18,107 nucleotides of DNA from JAKANT01 sp035502095 (GCA_035502095.1 DATJUX010000002.1:1-18107), one strand, 5' to 3'. Positions 1 to 7,935 are shown, counted from the stretch's first letter. Notes: a model not told the origin generated them from the letters alone. Numbers and translations are program-made.

Positions 1-7
1 GCGCTTG

Positions 8-35
8 AGTCCCGCCATCTTCAGTCCCGCCATCT
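8..35. repeat. Two direct copies of a 13-base unit
   Basis: The unit AGTCCCGCCATCT occurs at 8-20 and again at 23-35, separated by two bases (period 15). The 9-mer CCCGCGGCG also occurs twice nearby (91-99 and 123-131). Read on the minus strand, the repeat encodes two copies of a Met-Ala-Gly-Leu-Lys motif that could belong to a gene running off the left edge, but I cannot identify one. I see no other feature in 1-221. Confidence 0.5.
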
Positions 36-221
36 CGACGAGTACGCCTTCGCGAGCTGACGAATGAGAGTCTCCAGTGCCCAAATTCATCCCGCGGCGC
101 GCGCCACTCTCAAATTTCAAGTCCCGCGGCGAGAAATAAATTGTTCGACATGCGGTGCAACGCCCGTACCCTTCGACTGCTTGCATTGAGTTGCGCTCTT
201 CCTCCGGCTTTCTCTGGCTCG

Positions 222-626
222 CTACGGTTCAGTGGCAGCGACGCACCCAGGTCTTCCCAGGTCTACGTTTCTTGATTGTCGGCTTGCCACGAGGTGTTCT
301 CGCGGCAAATGATCGCTGACCGCCCGCGCCCAGGGATCGAGCAGTTCGAGCGTCGAATCGAGCGTCTGCCCTTTACCGGCGACGCGCCAGGAGTAGTGCA
401 AGCCGGGTCCGACAGCTTCGACGTAGACGTGCCGGAAGAAAAAGGTACGGTGAACGTCTGGATCGAGTGCGATCACCTCCGACGGCACGTCGCTGTCCGC
501 GGTCTCGAACAGGCGCAGCTCGGCCGCCGCGGCGTCGCGAGAGAAGATGCAGAAGTTGACGCCGCCGGCATCGGGTATCGCGCGCGCTGGGAAATGCCAG
601 CCAGCGCGTGTTGCGTAGCGGCTCAT
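222..626 (-). pseudogene. glgX: Amino-terminal fragment of a glycogen debranching enzyme (GlgX/isoamylase type, CBM48 domain)
   Basis: GlgX-type enzymes hydrolyse alpha-1,6 branches in glycogen limit dextrins in the cytoplasm and are about 650-750 residues long. Only the first ~100 residues remain. They form the start of a CBM48 immunoglobulin-like domain: a Gly-Val-Asn-Phe-Cys-Ile-Phe-Ser segment near residues 22-29, Leu-Arg-Leu-Phe-Glu near 37-41, a His-Tyr-Ser-Trp-Arg segment near 77-81 and Leu-Leu-Asp-Pro-Trp-Ala-Arg-Ala near 95-102. After about residue 105 the resemblance stops, and the frame ends 20-30 codons later in unrelated sequence. The ATG at 624-626 is preceded by a GGAAGG ribosome-binding site at good spacing, so the true 5' end is kept. 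The whole GH13 catalytic barrel is missing, so no debranching activity is expected. It lies 99 bases downstream of the hydrolase gene on the same strand and may be co-transcribed. The family call is by recognition only; another CBM48 protein such as a trehalose-forming enzyme is possible. Confidence 0.75.
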
Positions 627-725
627 CGGTCATTGCCTTCCGCCAATGTCCAAGCAGTACAGTCGATGAACTCGCCAGATCGGTGCACTCCGACTCCACG
701 TAGGTCTCGCGCGTCGCTCGAGATG

Positions 726-2048
726 TTACCGATCCAGTCGGCGCAAGCGCCGCGTCGAGCGGGCGAATGCAGGTCTCGCACCGCCTGTGTCGTTCGAAAC
801 GCGCAAGAACAGGAATACGGAAAGCCCGCAGCCCGGCCCCAACAGCAAGGTGGCGGCGAGGCACCACGCAACGCTGGGCCAACCGAGCGATCCCCTTTCG
901 ACCAGCATGAACACGGCCACTACCGCCGTGGTTGCCCAGAGAACAGGATCTCCAAGCACTGGTGCGCGCCCAAGCCAGCCGGCAAGCAGAGCCAGCGACA
1001 TCAATCCCGTTCCGACCGCCAATGCGAGATACAGCCAAGCCTCGGGCGCAAAGTACCGCGGTACGCGTTGCGGCGCAGGTCCGACCGGCGCGGTGTGTTC
1101 CGCTTTGACGTCGTCAGCGTGCACTTTGGCAGCGGCCTGCCGCTCGATTTCGCCTGCCACGCATCCGCGCACGAACCGACCGATGCGCTGCGTCGCCTCG
1201 CGCGCTTCCGGCAGGAACCCGAAGGCAGGGAACACGTGCGGCATGCCATGCCATACGAGCAGTTGCGCGCTCGGGCAACGGTGCGCCACGCGGACCGAGT
1301 CGTCGAGCAACAGCTCGGTGCTGCCCACGATCAGCAGCAGCGGCGGCATGCCGGCGTAGTCACCGAACACCGGTGACACGTGCGGATGGGTGCGCAGATC
1401 GGGCTGTGCGAGGTAGATCGGCACCAGCGCGTCCATCAGGGCGGCGCTGAACATGTCGTCGACGCCGTCGTTGCGCCGTACCGAGTCGCCGCTGAAAGTG
1501 AAATCGGCAACCGGCGACAGTGCCACCGCGCCCGACGGTAGAGGCAGTCCTTCGTCGCGCGCGCGCAAGAGCAGCGCCAGCGTGAGGTTGCCACCCGCCG
1601 AGTCTCCGGCCACGATGATGCGGCTCGCCTCGTACCCCCGATCGAGCAGCCAGCGATAGGCGCCAATGCAGTCGTCCAGCGCCGCGGGATAGCGGTGCTC
1701 AGGCGAAAGCCGATAACTAACCATCAATCCGCGTGCGCGGGCCTCCTGGCAAATACGCGCCAACAGGGCTCCATGAAACGTGGGCGTTTCGGCAATGAAG
1801 GCGCCACCGTGGAGGTAGAGCACCACGGCGTCATCCAGCACACCCTTCACGTCGATCCAGAGAGCGGGAGCGGTACCGACCAGGACAGGCTCCGTCTGCG
1901 CATCGGGGTGCGGGGCACCCAGCGCATCCAGTCGCGCAGCCAACTCGCGCAGGCGCACCGGGTCCGAAATCCGCTGCATTTGTGCACGCATCAGGCGTAG
2001 CGCCGGGAAGAGCATTGTTCGGCCAATGACATCGCGCAGTCGATTCAA
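726..2048 (-). CDS. HSL-family alpha/beta hydrolase (lipase/esterase) with C-terminal DUF2834-like membrane domain
   Basis: A 440-residue protein. Residues 1-300 form a hormone-sensitive-lipase (bacterial family IV) carboxylesterase. The oxyanion-hole motif His-Gly-Gly-Ala-Phe is at 80-84 and the nucleophile elbow Gly-Asp-Ser-Ala-Gly-Gly has Ser150. An acidic Gly-Ser-Thr-Glu-Leu-Leu-Leu-Asp-Asp segment at 242-250 should supply the triad acid, and His271 in Met-Pro-His-Val-Phe is the likely base. A charged linker (about 300-330) leads to three hydrophobic segments (about 337-359, 367-384, 393-415). Their pattern, including Met-Leu-Val-Glu-Arg near 381-385 and a final Phe-Leu-Phe-Leu-Arg, resembles the DUF2834 family of small membrane proteins. 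A membrane-tethered hydrolase acting on short acyl esters is inferred. The start is TTG: it follows a GGAGAAG site by three bases (six from its GGAG core), while the first ATG lies 11 codons further in and would cut the conserved amino-terminal helix. All motifs are intact. The substrate is unknown. Confidence 0.88.
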   Translation of the reverse strand: MNRLRDVIGRTMLFPALRLMRAQMQRISDPVRLRELAARLDALGAPHPDAQTEPVLVGTAPALWIDVKGVLDDAVVLYLHGGAFIAETPTFHGALLARICQEARARGLMVSYRLSPEHRYPAALDDCIGAYRWLLDRGYEASRIIVAGDSAGGNLTLALLLRARDEGLPLPSGAVALSPVADFTFSGDSVRRNDGVDDMFSAALMDALVPIYLAQPDLRTHPHVSPVFGDYAGMPPLLLIVGSTELLLDDSVRVAHRCPSAQLLVWHGMPHVFPAFGFLPEAREATQRIGRFVRGCVAGEIERQAAAKVHADDVKAEHTAPVGPAPQRVPRYFAPEAWLYLALAVGTGLMSLALLAGWLGRAPVLGDPVLWATTAVVAVFMLVERGSLGWPSVAWCLAATLLLGPGCGLSVFLFLRVSNDTGGARPAFARSTRRLRRLDR

Positions 2049-2698
2049 GGACTTCTCCGTGCAGGGCGAGTTGATCGGCCGGCGTCTCGATCAAGGTCCG
2101 GGATTCGCGCGATCAACAAGGGCCGAGTATCCGGCATCCCGGCATCTGATTGTCCGCGTGGCAGGGGCATACGCTCGCCGTCGCAGAACTGGTGGGCACG
2201 TATGAGAAGACAGGACGGAAGACGCGTTGGGCCCGGTCCCGCGAATCAATGACCACCGCCGGCTCAGGGTCGGGTCCTGGCATCCGACGTGCCGGTCCAG
2301 CGGCCCAACAACTTGGACGACCGCTCGCAGAACACCCGCGAATGCGTAGTGGCGGCCATTACCACTCGGGTCACCTGCTCCCAAGGGCGACGCTCGCTAT
2401 GACCGTTGCCAGAGTGAAGCGGAGATCCGTCGAGGCAGGCGCAGCCGCGACGCTGCGACAATCTCCGAAGCAGCCGTTCGTGGAGACCGCGAACAACCAC
2501 AGTCTCGAAGTGAGCAGCGCGTGCAAGCCATCGGTTGGCCGCCCCACCGGGCTCGCCTGTTCGGACTCCTCCCATTCGGTCTCCTCCCAGCTAGGAGACG
2601 ACCTTTCTAGGCAGGTTTGTGCAGCAGCGGTGAAATCGCCTTGGCGACGTGGCATCAATGCACACGCGCTCCCCACCCCATCTTGTCAGGAGTTCAAT

Positions 2699-2983
2699 AT
2701 GTCGTTCGCAATCAGAGCCGCCGTCGACGGGTGCGGCACGCATCCACCGGGATGGCATCCGGGCTGGCCGCCGAGCACCAGCAATGCGGAACTGCAGGCC
2801 ACCCACTCGGCAGCAACTCGGCTTGAACCGGGGGACGAACTGTGCCCGCCGCCGCACCCGCGGCCATGGGCCGAATCCTTGGGTCAAGCCGACTATCAGG
2901 TCCTGAACGCGCTTGGCGTTTCGCGCGGTTCCGCGGCCAGCAACCCAGCGGCCGAGCGCGGCATCATCATCGTCGGCGGATAG
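2699..2983 (+). CDS. Doubtful small hypothetical protein (94 aa)
   Basis: This ATG is the internal start that makes most sense within a longer open frame, because AGGAG at 2689-2693 precedes it by five bases. The predicted 94 residues contain no membrane segment or known domain. The middle is rich in Pro and His, and the chain ends in Arg-Gly-Ile-Ile-Ile-Val-Gly-Gly. A 9-base-stem hairpin begins 22 bases after the stop. I do not recognise the protein. It could be a real small protein, the tail of a decayed gene, or chance. The ribosome-binding site and the hairpin are the only support. Confidence 0.25.
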   Translation: MSFAIRAAVDGCGTHPPGWHPGWPPSTSNAELQATHSAATRLEPGDELCPPPHPRPWAESLGQADYQVLNALGVSRGSAASNPAAERGIIIVGG

Positions 2984-3005
2984 CTTCCTGACGTGACGTG
3001 AAGGT

Positions 3006-3031
3006 CACGCGGCATCAATTGCTGCCGCGTG
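3006..3031. repeat. Hairpin with 9-base perfect stem
   Basis: The arms CACGCGGCA (3006-3014) and TGCCGCGTG (3023-3031) are exact reverse complements around the loop TCAATTGC. A second, overlapping inverted pair, CGTGAC (2992-2997) and GTCACG (3004-3009), competes for the left arm. No run of T follows, so this is not a standard intrinsic terminator on the plus strand. It may still end or stabilise a transcript from the small ORF just upstream. Confidence 0.5.
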
Positions 3032-3272
3032 GCGGTGAATCTCGGGATCGTTCGCTGTCGAGGTCACGTACAACTGGACGACCGTCCCGGTCAGCTTGCG
3101 GTAGACGCATGGACCGTCCAGCGATGAGCAGGTCCGCCTGAACGCGGGCCTTCAATCTTGCCTGCGAACGCGCAGCGCGGCGTTCAACAAGTAGGTCGTC
3201 GCCGATTTCGGGCGACGCACGGCGACGAGATCCGCGCGGAACGCTCGCTACGCGCGCATCTCACGGGCGGGC

Positions 3273-4521
3273 TCAGCTCCGGAAGACGTAGACGCGCACC
3301 GTCTGCGCCGGCACCAGCGTGCTCGCTTGTCCGTTGCCGTCCGCGCCGATGTCGCTGCCCAAGGTCGGGTAGCCCGGCGTGAAGACGGCCTTGGCCGGCA
3401 GGTTCGCGAGGTTCAGCGTGACCGCGCTCGTCCCGTAGTTGATCAGCACGAGCGAGCGCTCGTTGCCGAGCACGCGCTGGAAACTCATCGCGCTGCCCGT
3501 GACCTGCGGATCGACGTAGTCGCCCTGCGCGAGTGACGGCTGGACCTTGCGCACCCGCGATCAGTGCCTTGTAGAAGCCGAGCAAGGACGTCGAATCGGA
3601 CTGCTCGGCTGCAACGTTGTAGCTGGCCACGTTCGAGGAGAGGGCGCGGAACGGCGTGCCAGTCGTAAAACCGGCATCGCTCGTGCTGTTCGTCCAGCTC
3701 ATCGGCGTGCGCAGCTTCCAGTCGCCCGACAGGCCCATACCGCCGGCCATGCCGATTTCCTCGCCGTAGTAGATGAACGGTGTGCCCGGCTGCAGCAGAT
3801 AGGTAGCCGCCGCAAGCTGGTACTGCGCGAGATCGCCGCCGACCTGGTCGTAGAGGCGGTCGCCGGCGAAGCTGTCGTGGTTCGACACCATTGTCGCCAT
3901 GCCTGGCGCGGCCGAGCTGAAATAGCTGGCGACGGCTTGGATGGCGGAACTGCTGCCCTTGGCGGCATTCACGATGTCATAGTCATGGCCGAAGGCGAAG
4001 GCGCTGCAGCAGGCGACCGAGAAGCCGATCGGATTGACTGGCCCCTCGCAGACCATGTAGCGCTGCGCATAGCCGTCGAGCAGGCCGCGCACATTGCTCA
4101 TGATCGTGTAGTCATCGGGCTGGCCTTCCCAGGCGTTCGCACCGTTTTCGACCAGATTGCCGACCGCGTCGAAGCGAAAACCGTCGGCCCCGCGGTTGAG
4201 CCAGTACCGCAGGTTGTTCTGGTGGTAGGCGAGGGCGTCGGCATTGCGCAGATTGAACTCGGGCATCTGGTCCCAGAAACCGGCAAAGTAGTAGCCGGTG
4301 CCACCGTAGTACCAAGGGTCGTTGCCGTAGATGCTCCAGCCCGTCGGCTTGGTGGCGGACCAGACGTACCAGTCGCGGTAGGCGTTCGAGGTTGCCGACT
4401 TCGAGTTGAGGAACAACGGGTTCTGCGCCGCGCTGTGGTTCATCACATAGTCAATGATCACCCCGATGCCGCGCGCATGGGCCTGCCTGATCAGCTCGTC
4501 GAAATCGGCGAGTGAGCCGTA
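3273..4521 (-). pseudogene. GH13 alpha-amylase, 5'-truncated and frameshifted
   Basis: An endo-acting alpha-1,4-glucan hydrolase of family GH13, from conserved region I to the C-terminal beta domain. Visible regions in order are: Asp-Tyr-Val-Met-Asn-His (region I); Gly-Phe-Arg-Phe-Asp-Ala-Val, holding the nucleophile Asp (region II); Met-Val-Cys-Glu-Gly with the acid/base Glu (region III); and Val-Ser-Asn-His-Asp (region IV). Similarity begins abruptly at the Tyr-Gly-Ser-Leu-Ala-Asp-Phe-Asp segment (codon 4519-4521); four codons further upstream the frame meets a TAG stop. The usual first ~100 residues, including any signal peptide, are therefore lost. Near 3554-3556 one extra base in a CCC run (GGG on the coding strand) shifts the frame. 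The C-terminal domain continues in another frame to the stop at 3273, ending Val-Tyr-Val-Phe-Arg-Ser. Deleting one base restores a continuous Ala-Leu-Ile-Ala-Val-Arg-Lys-Val reading. A secreted starch-degrading enzyme was likely the ancestor. Confidence 0.85.
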
Positions 4522-4751
4522 GCACCGACAGGACGTCCTCTAACTGGCGGAGAGCGGAGTCGTCAAGTCCCTCCGTATTCACGAGTCTCCGCGCACCGCG
4601 CGCACCATTTGCTTGCGACACCCGCCCATGAAGCGAGGTGCCGGGATGAGCACGACCCGGGAGGGCAGGTCTTAGCTACAGGGTCTTCAGGAACTTCATC
4701 AGCGAGTCGGGTGCGCGGCCCGGCCGTAGGCCAACCGCGGGGCGCGCTGTG
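4522..4751. other. Short spacer at the amylase break with a possible gene tail
   Basis: This is the sequence joined to the truncated amylase. On the minus strand, positions about 4676-4714 read Arg-Ala-Pro-Asp-Ser-Leu-Met-Lys-Phe-Leu-Lys-Thr-Leu then stop. That resembles the last residues of many c-type cytochrome or di-heme peroxidase proteins, but it is only about 13 codons. A palindromic GGACGTCC sits next to the break near 4532-4539. I see no insertion-sequence ends. Confidence 0.3.
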
Positions 4752-6272
4752 CTATGCGCGCGCGATGCGCTTCTTCGTGGCAGTGGCCCTCGCGCTGCGC
4801 GCCGTCGCCTTTCGCGCGGCGACCTTGCCGGCCGCGGCCTTCTTCGCACGCACCTTGCTCGCCGCCGCAGCGGGCACGCCACCGGCGTGGCGGGCCGCGG
4901 AGAGCATCGTCACGAACTCGCGCTGGAAAGCGCGCGTGATCGTCTCGGGGTCGGGCACGAGGCGCGCGTCGGCGACGATGGCCAGCGTCGCATAGCCGCG
5001 GTAGCTGAGTATGCTGACGCCCATGCCCAGGGTCTCGCCGGGGTGCGGCACCCAGAACATCACCCGTTCGATCGGCACCCCAGCCACGTACAACGTCTGC
5101 GGCGCGCCCATGACATTGGTCATCACCAGGCTCGCCTTGCTGCCGAGCATCGACGACGGGATGTCCTGAACGGCCTTCGGCACGCGGCCGAAGATCTCGA
5201 ACAGCAGCCGCATCGCCACGGGTTCCGGCGAGCGCTTCAGTGCGTCCATATGCGCCTTGGTCACGCGCAGCCGCTCGAGCGGCGTCGTCGCACCGATCGC
5301 GAGTTCGAGGATCACGAGCCCGAAGTCGTTGCCCAGCTCAAGCGCGCGCTCCGGCGGGCGCAGATCCACCGGGACCATCGCGCGCAGCGTCGTGCGCGTG
5401 ACCTTGACGCCGCGGCGCTTGAGGTAGGCCCGCAGTGCGCCGGTCATGCCGGCGACGAGCACGTCGTTCACCTTCGCGTCGGCGAGGCGGCCGATGGCCT
5501 TGACGTCCGCGATCGCCACCGGCTCCGACCACGCGACGCGCTTGGCCAGCGCGAACTCGCCCTTGAACGGAGACGGCGGATCGTCCCTCTTGAGCAGCTC
5601 GGCGAGCAGCATCCCGGCGCCGCCGGCGATCATCGCGGCCTTGTCGATCAGCGGCTGCGGGTGGCTGGCCGCGTCGAGCGCCGCGTTCGCGGCCGCCGCC
5701 ACGGCATGCGCCGAGCTGCCCAGCACCTTGACCGCCGAGTCGAGCCAACCCTTGTCGCCGTGCCGCGACTTCACCTCCTCGGCGTGCGGCGGCTCGAGCG
5801 GCGCGTCAGGTGCGAGGTCGTAGAGCTTCATCGACAACGCCGTCATCGCGGTGCCGTCGCCGATGCAGTGGTGGAAGCGCGTGACGAGCGCGCTGCCGGT
5901 GCCGACGCCGTCGATCACCTGCACCTGCCACAGCGGCTGCAGCTGGTCCAGCGGCGTACTGACGATGTCCGACAGCAGCCGCTCGAGCGCGTGCTGGTCC
6001 CGCGGCTCGGGCAGCGCCACGTGGTGCAGGTGCTGGCCCATGTCGAAGTCCGGCATGTCTTCCCAGTGCGGCACCGGGATCGGGAAACCGCGCTCGACGA
6101 CACGCTGGCGGAAGCGTGCATAACCCTTCAAACGCACGTCATACAGCGCCTTGACCTTCTCGAAATCCAGCGGGCGGTCCGTCAACGCGACGCTCGTCAC
6201 CATCGCCAGGTTCGCGCGGCCGTCCATGTGGTACCACGCCGCATCCACGGCATCCATCTTGTGCAGGGCCAT
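4752..6272 (-). CDS. WS/DGAT family O-acyltransferase with basic C-terminal tail
   Basis: Wax ester synthase/acyl-CoA:diacylglycerol acyltransferases join an acyl-CoA to a fatty alcohol or diacylglycerol at the surface of lipid bodies. The 506-residue protein has the amino-terminal Met-Asp-Ala-Val-Asp-Ala-Ala start typical of the family. The catalytic motif HHxxxDG is His134-His135-Cys-Ile-Gly-Asp139-Gly140. A Pro-Leu-Trp segment lies near 113-115, and the C-terminal domain keeps Asn-Asp-Val, Asn-Asp-Phe-Gly and Val-Met-Thr-Asn-Val segments. Family proteins are usually about 450-500 residues. The last ~36 residues (471-506) are an Ala/Lys/Arg-rich tail with about 13 basic residues and no acidic one, like histone H1 or the tails of PhaF and PhaM. 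GAGAGAGG precedes the ATG by five bases. It is third in an operon, 47 bases after the oleate hydratase gene. Whether it makes wax esters, triacylglycerol or esters of hydroxy acids cannot be told from sequence. Confidence 0.93.
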   Translation of the reverse strand: MALHKMDAVDAAWYHMDGRANLAMVTSVALTDRPLDFEKVKALYDVRLKGYARFRQRVVERGFPIPVPHWEDMPDFDMGQHLHHVALPEPRDQHALERLLSDIVSTPLDQLQPLWQVQVIDGVGTGSALVTRFHHCIGDGTAMTALSMKLYDLAPDAPLEPPHAEEVKSRHGDKGWLDSAVKVLGSSAHAVAAAANAALDAASHPQPLIDKAAMIAGGAGMLLAELLKRDDPPSPFKGEFALAKRVAWSEPVAIADVKAIGRLADAKVNDVLVAGMTGALRAYLKRRGVKVTRTTLRAMVPVDLRPPERALELGNDFGLVILELAIGATTPLERLRVTKAHMDALKRSPEPVAMRLLFEIFGRVPKAVQDIPSSMLGSKASLVMTNVMGAPQTLYVAGVPIERVMFWVPHPGETLGMGVSILSYRGYATLAIVADARLVPDPETITRAFQREFVTMLSAARHAGGVPAAAASKVRAKKAAAGKVAARKATARSARATATKKRIARA

Positions 6273-6319
6273 CGTCGACCTCTCTCTCGGGACAGTTTCG
6301 AAGCAAAGAGCCGGCGCGC

Positions 6320-7900
6320 CTACTCGAGAATGCGCCTGATCGCACCGATCAGCGCGTTCGGGTGCTCAAGCCCCTTGTAGGCGGGCGGCACGACCTGCGG
6401 CACGCCGAGCAGCGTCGCGACGGCCAACGCCGCAGATTGGACCGAGTACTCGACCGTGTAGACGACGTTGTCGGGGATCTCGCAGTACTGGCCGACGAAA
6501 GCCAGGTTCGCGGTACCCGGCGGCACGACCGGTGGGCGGTCACCAGGCGCGCGCGGCATGAACTGGCTCGTCGTGTACGGCAGCAGGCACGGCACGCAGT
6601 TCGCGCCGTCCAGCAGCGCAGCAAGCTCGTCCTGCCAGCCGAGGTGCGAGATCAGCTCGGTCAGGATCTCGGCGCCGCTGCACGCGGTCATCGTCTTCTT
6701 CACGAAGTCGCCGGGGCGTTCGGCGAAGAGCCCGTAGCCCCACCAGACGTGCGTTCCGGGCGGCTGCCCGGCATAAGCCGGCGGGTGATAGACGTGGAAC
6801 GTCAGCCGCCAGCTCGAATCCTTCAGCGTCACGAGCCCGCCCTGCCCGGCCGGGCTGCCGGTGAAACGCTCGACGCGACGCACGAAGCGGTCGTCGGCGT
6901 GCGTGACGGTGAAGGTCACCCACTTCGTGCGCTCGACGTCGCCGCAGAACACGGCCGGTCGACCGAAGGTCGCATCCTTGGCGGCGAGGCGCTGCCACAG
7001 CGGCCAGGCGCCGCTCCTGCGAACCGGCCCCGCCGGCGGCGAGGTCATCGAGCCGACGCTCGAATCGGCCGTCATCGAACCCAGCGTCACGATCACGAAG
7101 TCTTCCGTCGCGACCTCGATCTCGGCGACGGCAGCGTCGCGCCGCGCGCGAATGCAGCGCACGGCCTTGCGGCTGTCACCGAGTATTTCAAAGTCGAGAT
7201 CGGTGACCTGCATCCCGATGTCGAAGCGCACGCCCTGCTGCTCGAGCCAGCGCACGAGCGGGCGCACGATCGAGTCGCGCGCGTTGTAGCGCGTAGACTG
7301 CACGATCTTCAGCGACACGAGCTCCGGGAACAGGCGCAGGAAACGCAGCAGATAACGCCGCAGTTCGGCCGCGCTGTGCCAGGTCTCGAAGCCGAACACG
7401 CTGCTCCACATGAACCAGAAGTTGCTCGCCAGGAAGTGCGCGTCGAAACATTCCTCGATGCGCTTCGCGCCGAGCGCCTCCTCGCTGCGCAGCATCAGCG
7501 CGATGAGGTCGACGCGGTCCTTGTTGCTGAGGCCGAACGAGGCCGCGTCGACGACGTGGCGCTGCTCGACGAGCCGTGCCTTGTCGTCCCACGGCGACTG
7601 CGCCCAGAACTCGAGCGTGTCCTGCGTCACCGACTTGGCCGGGTCGTCGAGCGACGGGACGCGGCTCAGCAGCTCGTACATCAGCACGTAGGCCGGGCCG
7701 TACATGCGACTGCCGCGCATCGAATAGCCCTGCGGCGCGGAGCCGGCGGCGTCAAGGCTGCCACCGAGATCCGCCTCCTCGATGATGTGCACATGGTCGC
7801 CGGGGAACCCCCCGTCGCGTACGAGGTAGACCGCCGCGGCGAGCGAGGCGATGCCTCCGCCCACGAGGTAGGCCTGGCGGTCGGGTCGTGCTTGCTTCAT
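6320..7900 (-). CDS. ohyA: Oleate hydratase (myosin-cross-reactive antigen family)
   Basis: FAD-dependent hydratases of this family add water to the cis-9 double bond of oleic or palmitoleic acid, giving (R)-10-hydroxy fatty acids. The 526-residue protein opens with a dinucleotide-binding Gly-Gly-Gly-Ile-Ala-Ser at 14-19. It keeps other family blocks: Phe-Trp-Phe-Met-Trp-Ser, Gly-Phe-Glu-Thr-Trp-His-Ser-Ala, Leu-Gly-Ser-Met-Thr, and the late Val-Gly-Gln-Tyr-Cys-Glu-Ile-Pro followed by Tyr-Thr-Val-Glu-Tyr-Ser. Where characterised hydratases such as the Elizabethkingia enzyme have Gly-Gly-Arg-Glu-Met, with catalytic Glu122, this protein has Gly63-Ser-Arg-Met66-Tyr, so the Glu is replaced by Met. 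From memory, the Rhodococcus-type branch of the family also has Met there and is active, so loss of function is not implied. The ATG follows AAGGGG by seven bases. It is the middle gene of the operon, 35 bases after one acyltransferase and 47 before the other. It is probably a soluble or membrane-associated cytoplasmic enzyme. Confidence 0.93.
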   Translation of the reverse strand: MKQARPDRQAYLVGGGIASLAAAVYLVRDGGFPGDHVHIIEEADLGGSLDAAGSAPQGYSMRGSRMYGPAYVLMYELLSRVPSLDDPAKSVTQDTLEFWAQSPWDDKARLVEQRHVVDAASFGLSNKDRVDLIALMLRSEEALGAKRIEECFDAHFLASNFWFMWSSVFGFETWHSAAELRRYLLRFLRLFPELVSLKIVQSTRYNARDSIVRPLVRWLEQQGVRFDIGMQVTDLDFEILGDSRKAVRCIRARRDAAVAEIEVATEDFVIVTLGSMTADSSVGSMTSPPAGPVRRSGAWPLWQRLAAKDATFGRPAVFCGDVERTKWVTFTVTHADDRFVRRVERFTGSPAGQGGLVTLKDSSWRLTFHVYHPPAYAGQPPGTHVWWGYGLFAERPGDFVKKTMTACSGAEILTELISHLGWQDELAALLDGANCVPCLLPYTTSQFMPRAPGDRPPVVPPGTANLAFVGQYCEIPDNVVYTVEYSVQSAALAVATLLGVPQVVPPAYKGLEHPNALIGAIRRILE

Positions 7901-7935
7901 CGTCGTACCCCTTGGTGGTGGTCGGAACGGTTGCG

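Larger units (their letters stand above)
2049..3272. other. 1.2 kb with no recognisable gene
   Basis: Long open frames exist here on both strands. The longest runs plus-strand from 2150 to 2983, but its composition is rich in Ser, Arg, Pro and His with no domain-like pattern, as expected for chance frames in GC-rich DNA. The supportable items are a doubtful small ORF at 2699-2983, a short hairpin at 2579-2599 (7-base arms GTCTCCT and AGGAGAC, loop of 7), and a stronger hairpin at 3006-3031. The 10-mer TGGACGACCG occurs here at about 2313 and 3074, and again at about 13682. The stretch lies between the hydrolase and the broken amylase and is probably decayed sequence. Confidence 0.5.

Noticed and set aside
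1..35. CRISPR-like or tandem repeat array at the left edge
   Set aside because: Only two 13-base copies with a 2-base spacer; no spacers of CRISPR length.
276..1376. Long plus-strand open frame opposite the hydrolase
   Set aside because: It is antisense to an esterase with all motifs intact, and its composition (Arg, His, Gln) has no domain pattern; a GC-rich shadow.
2150..2983. 277-codon plus-strand frame as a full gene
   Set aside because: No domain pattern, low-complexity composition and no ribosome-binding site at its start; only the last 94 codons have weak support.
3006..3031. Intrinsic terminator
   Set aside because: The stem is good but no T-run follows on either strand, so I list it only as a hairpin.
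4544..4570. Possible tRNA-Ser 3' end (TGGCGGAGAG on the plus strand)
   Set aside because: Only about 10 bases match; the T-loop and T-stem sequence that should follow is absent.
4749..6380. Very long plus-strand frame opposite the first acyltransferase
   Set aside because: Extremely Arg/His-rich, no known motif, antisense to a confirmed family member.
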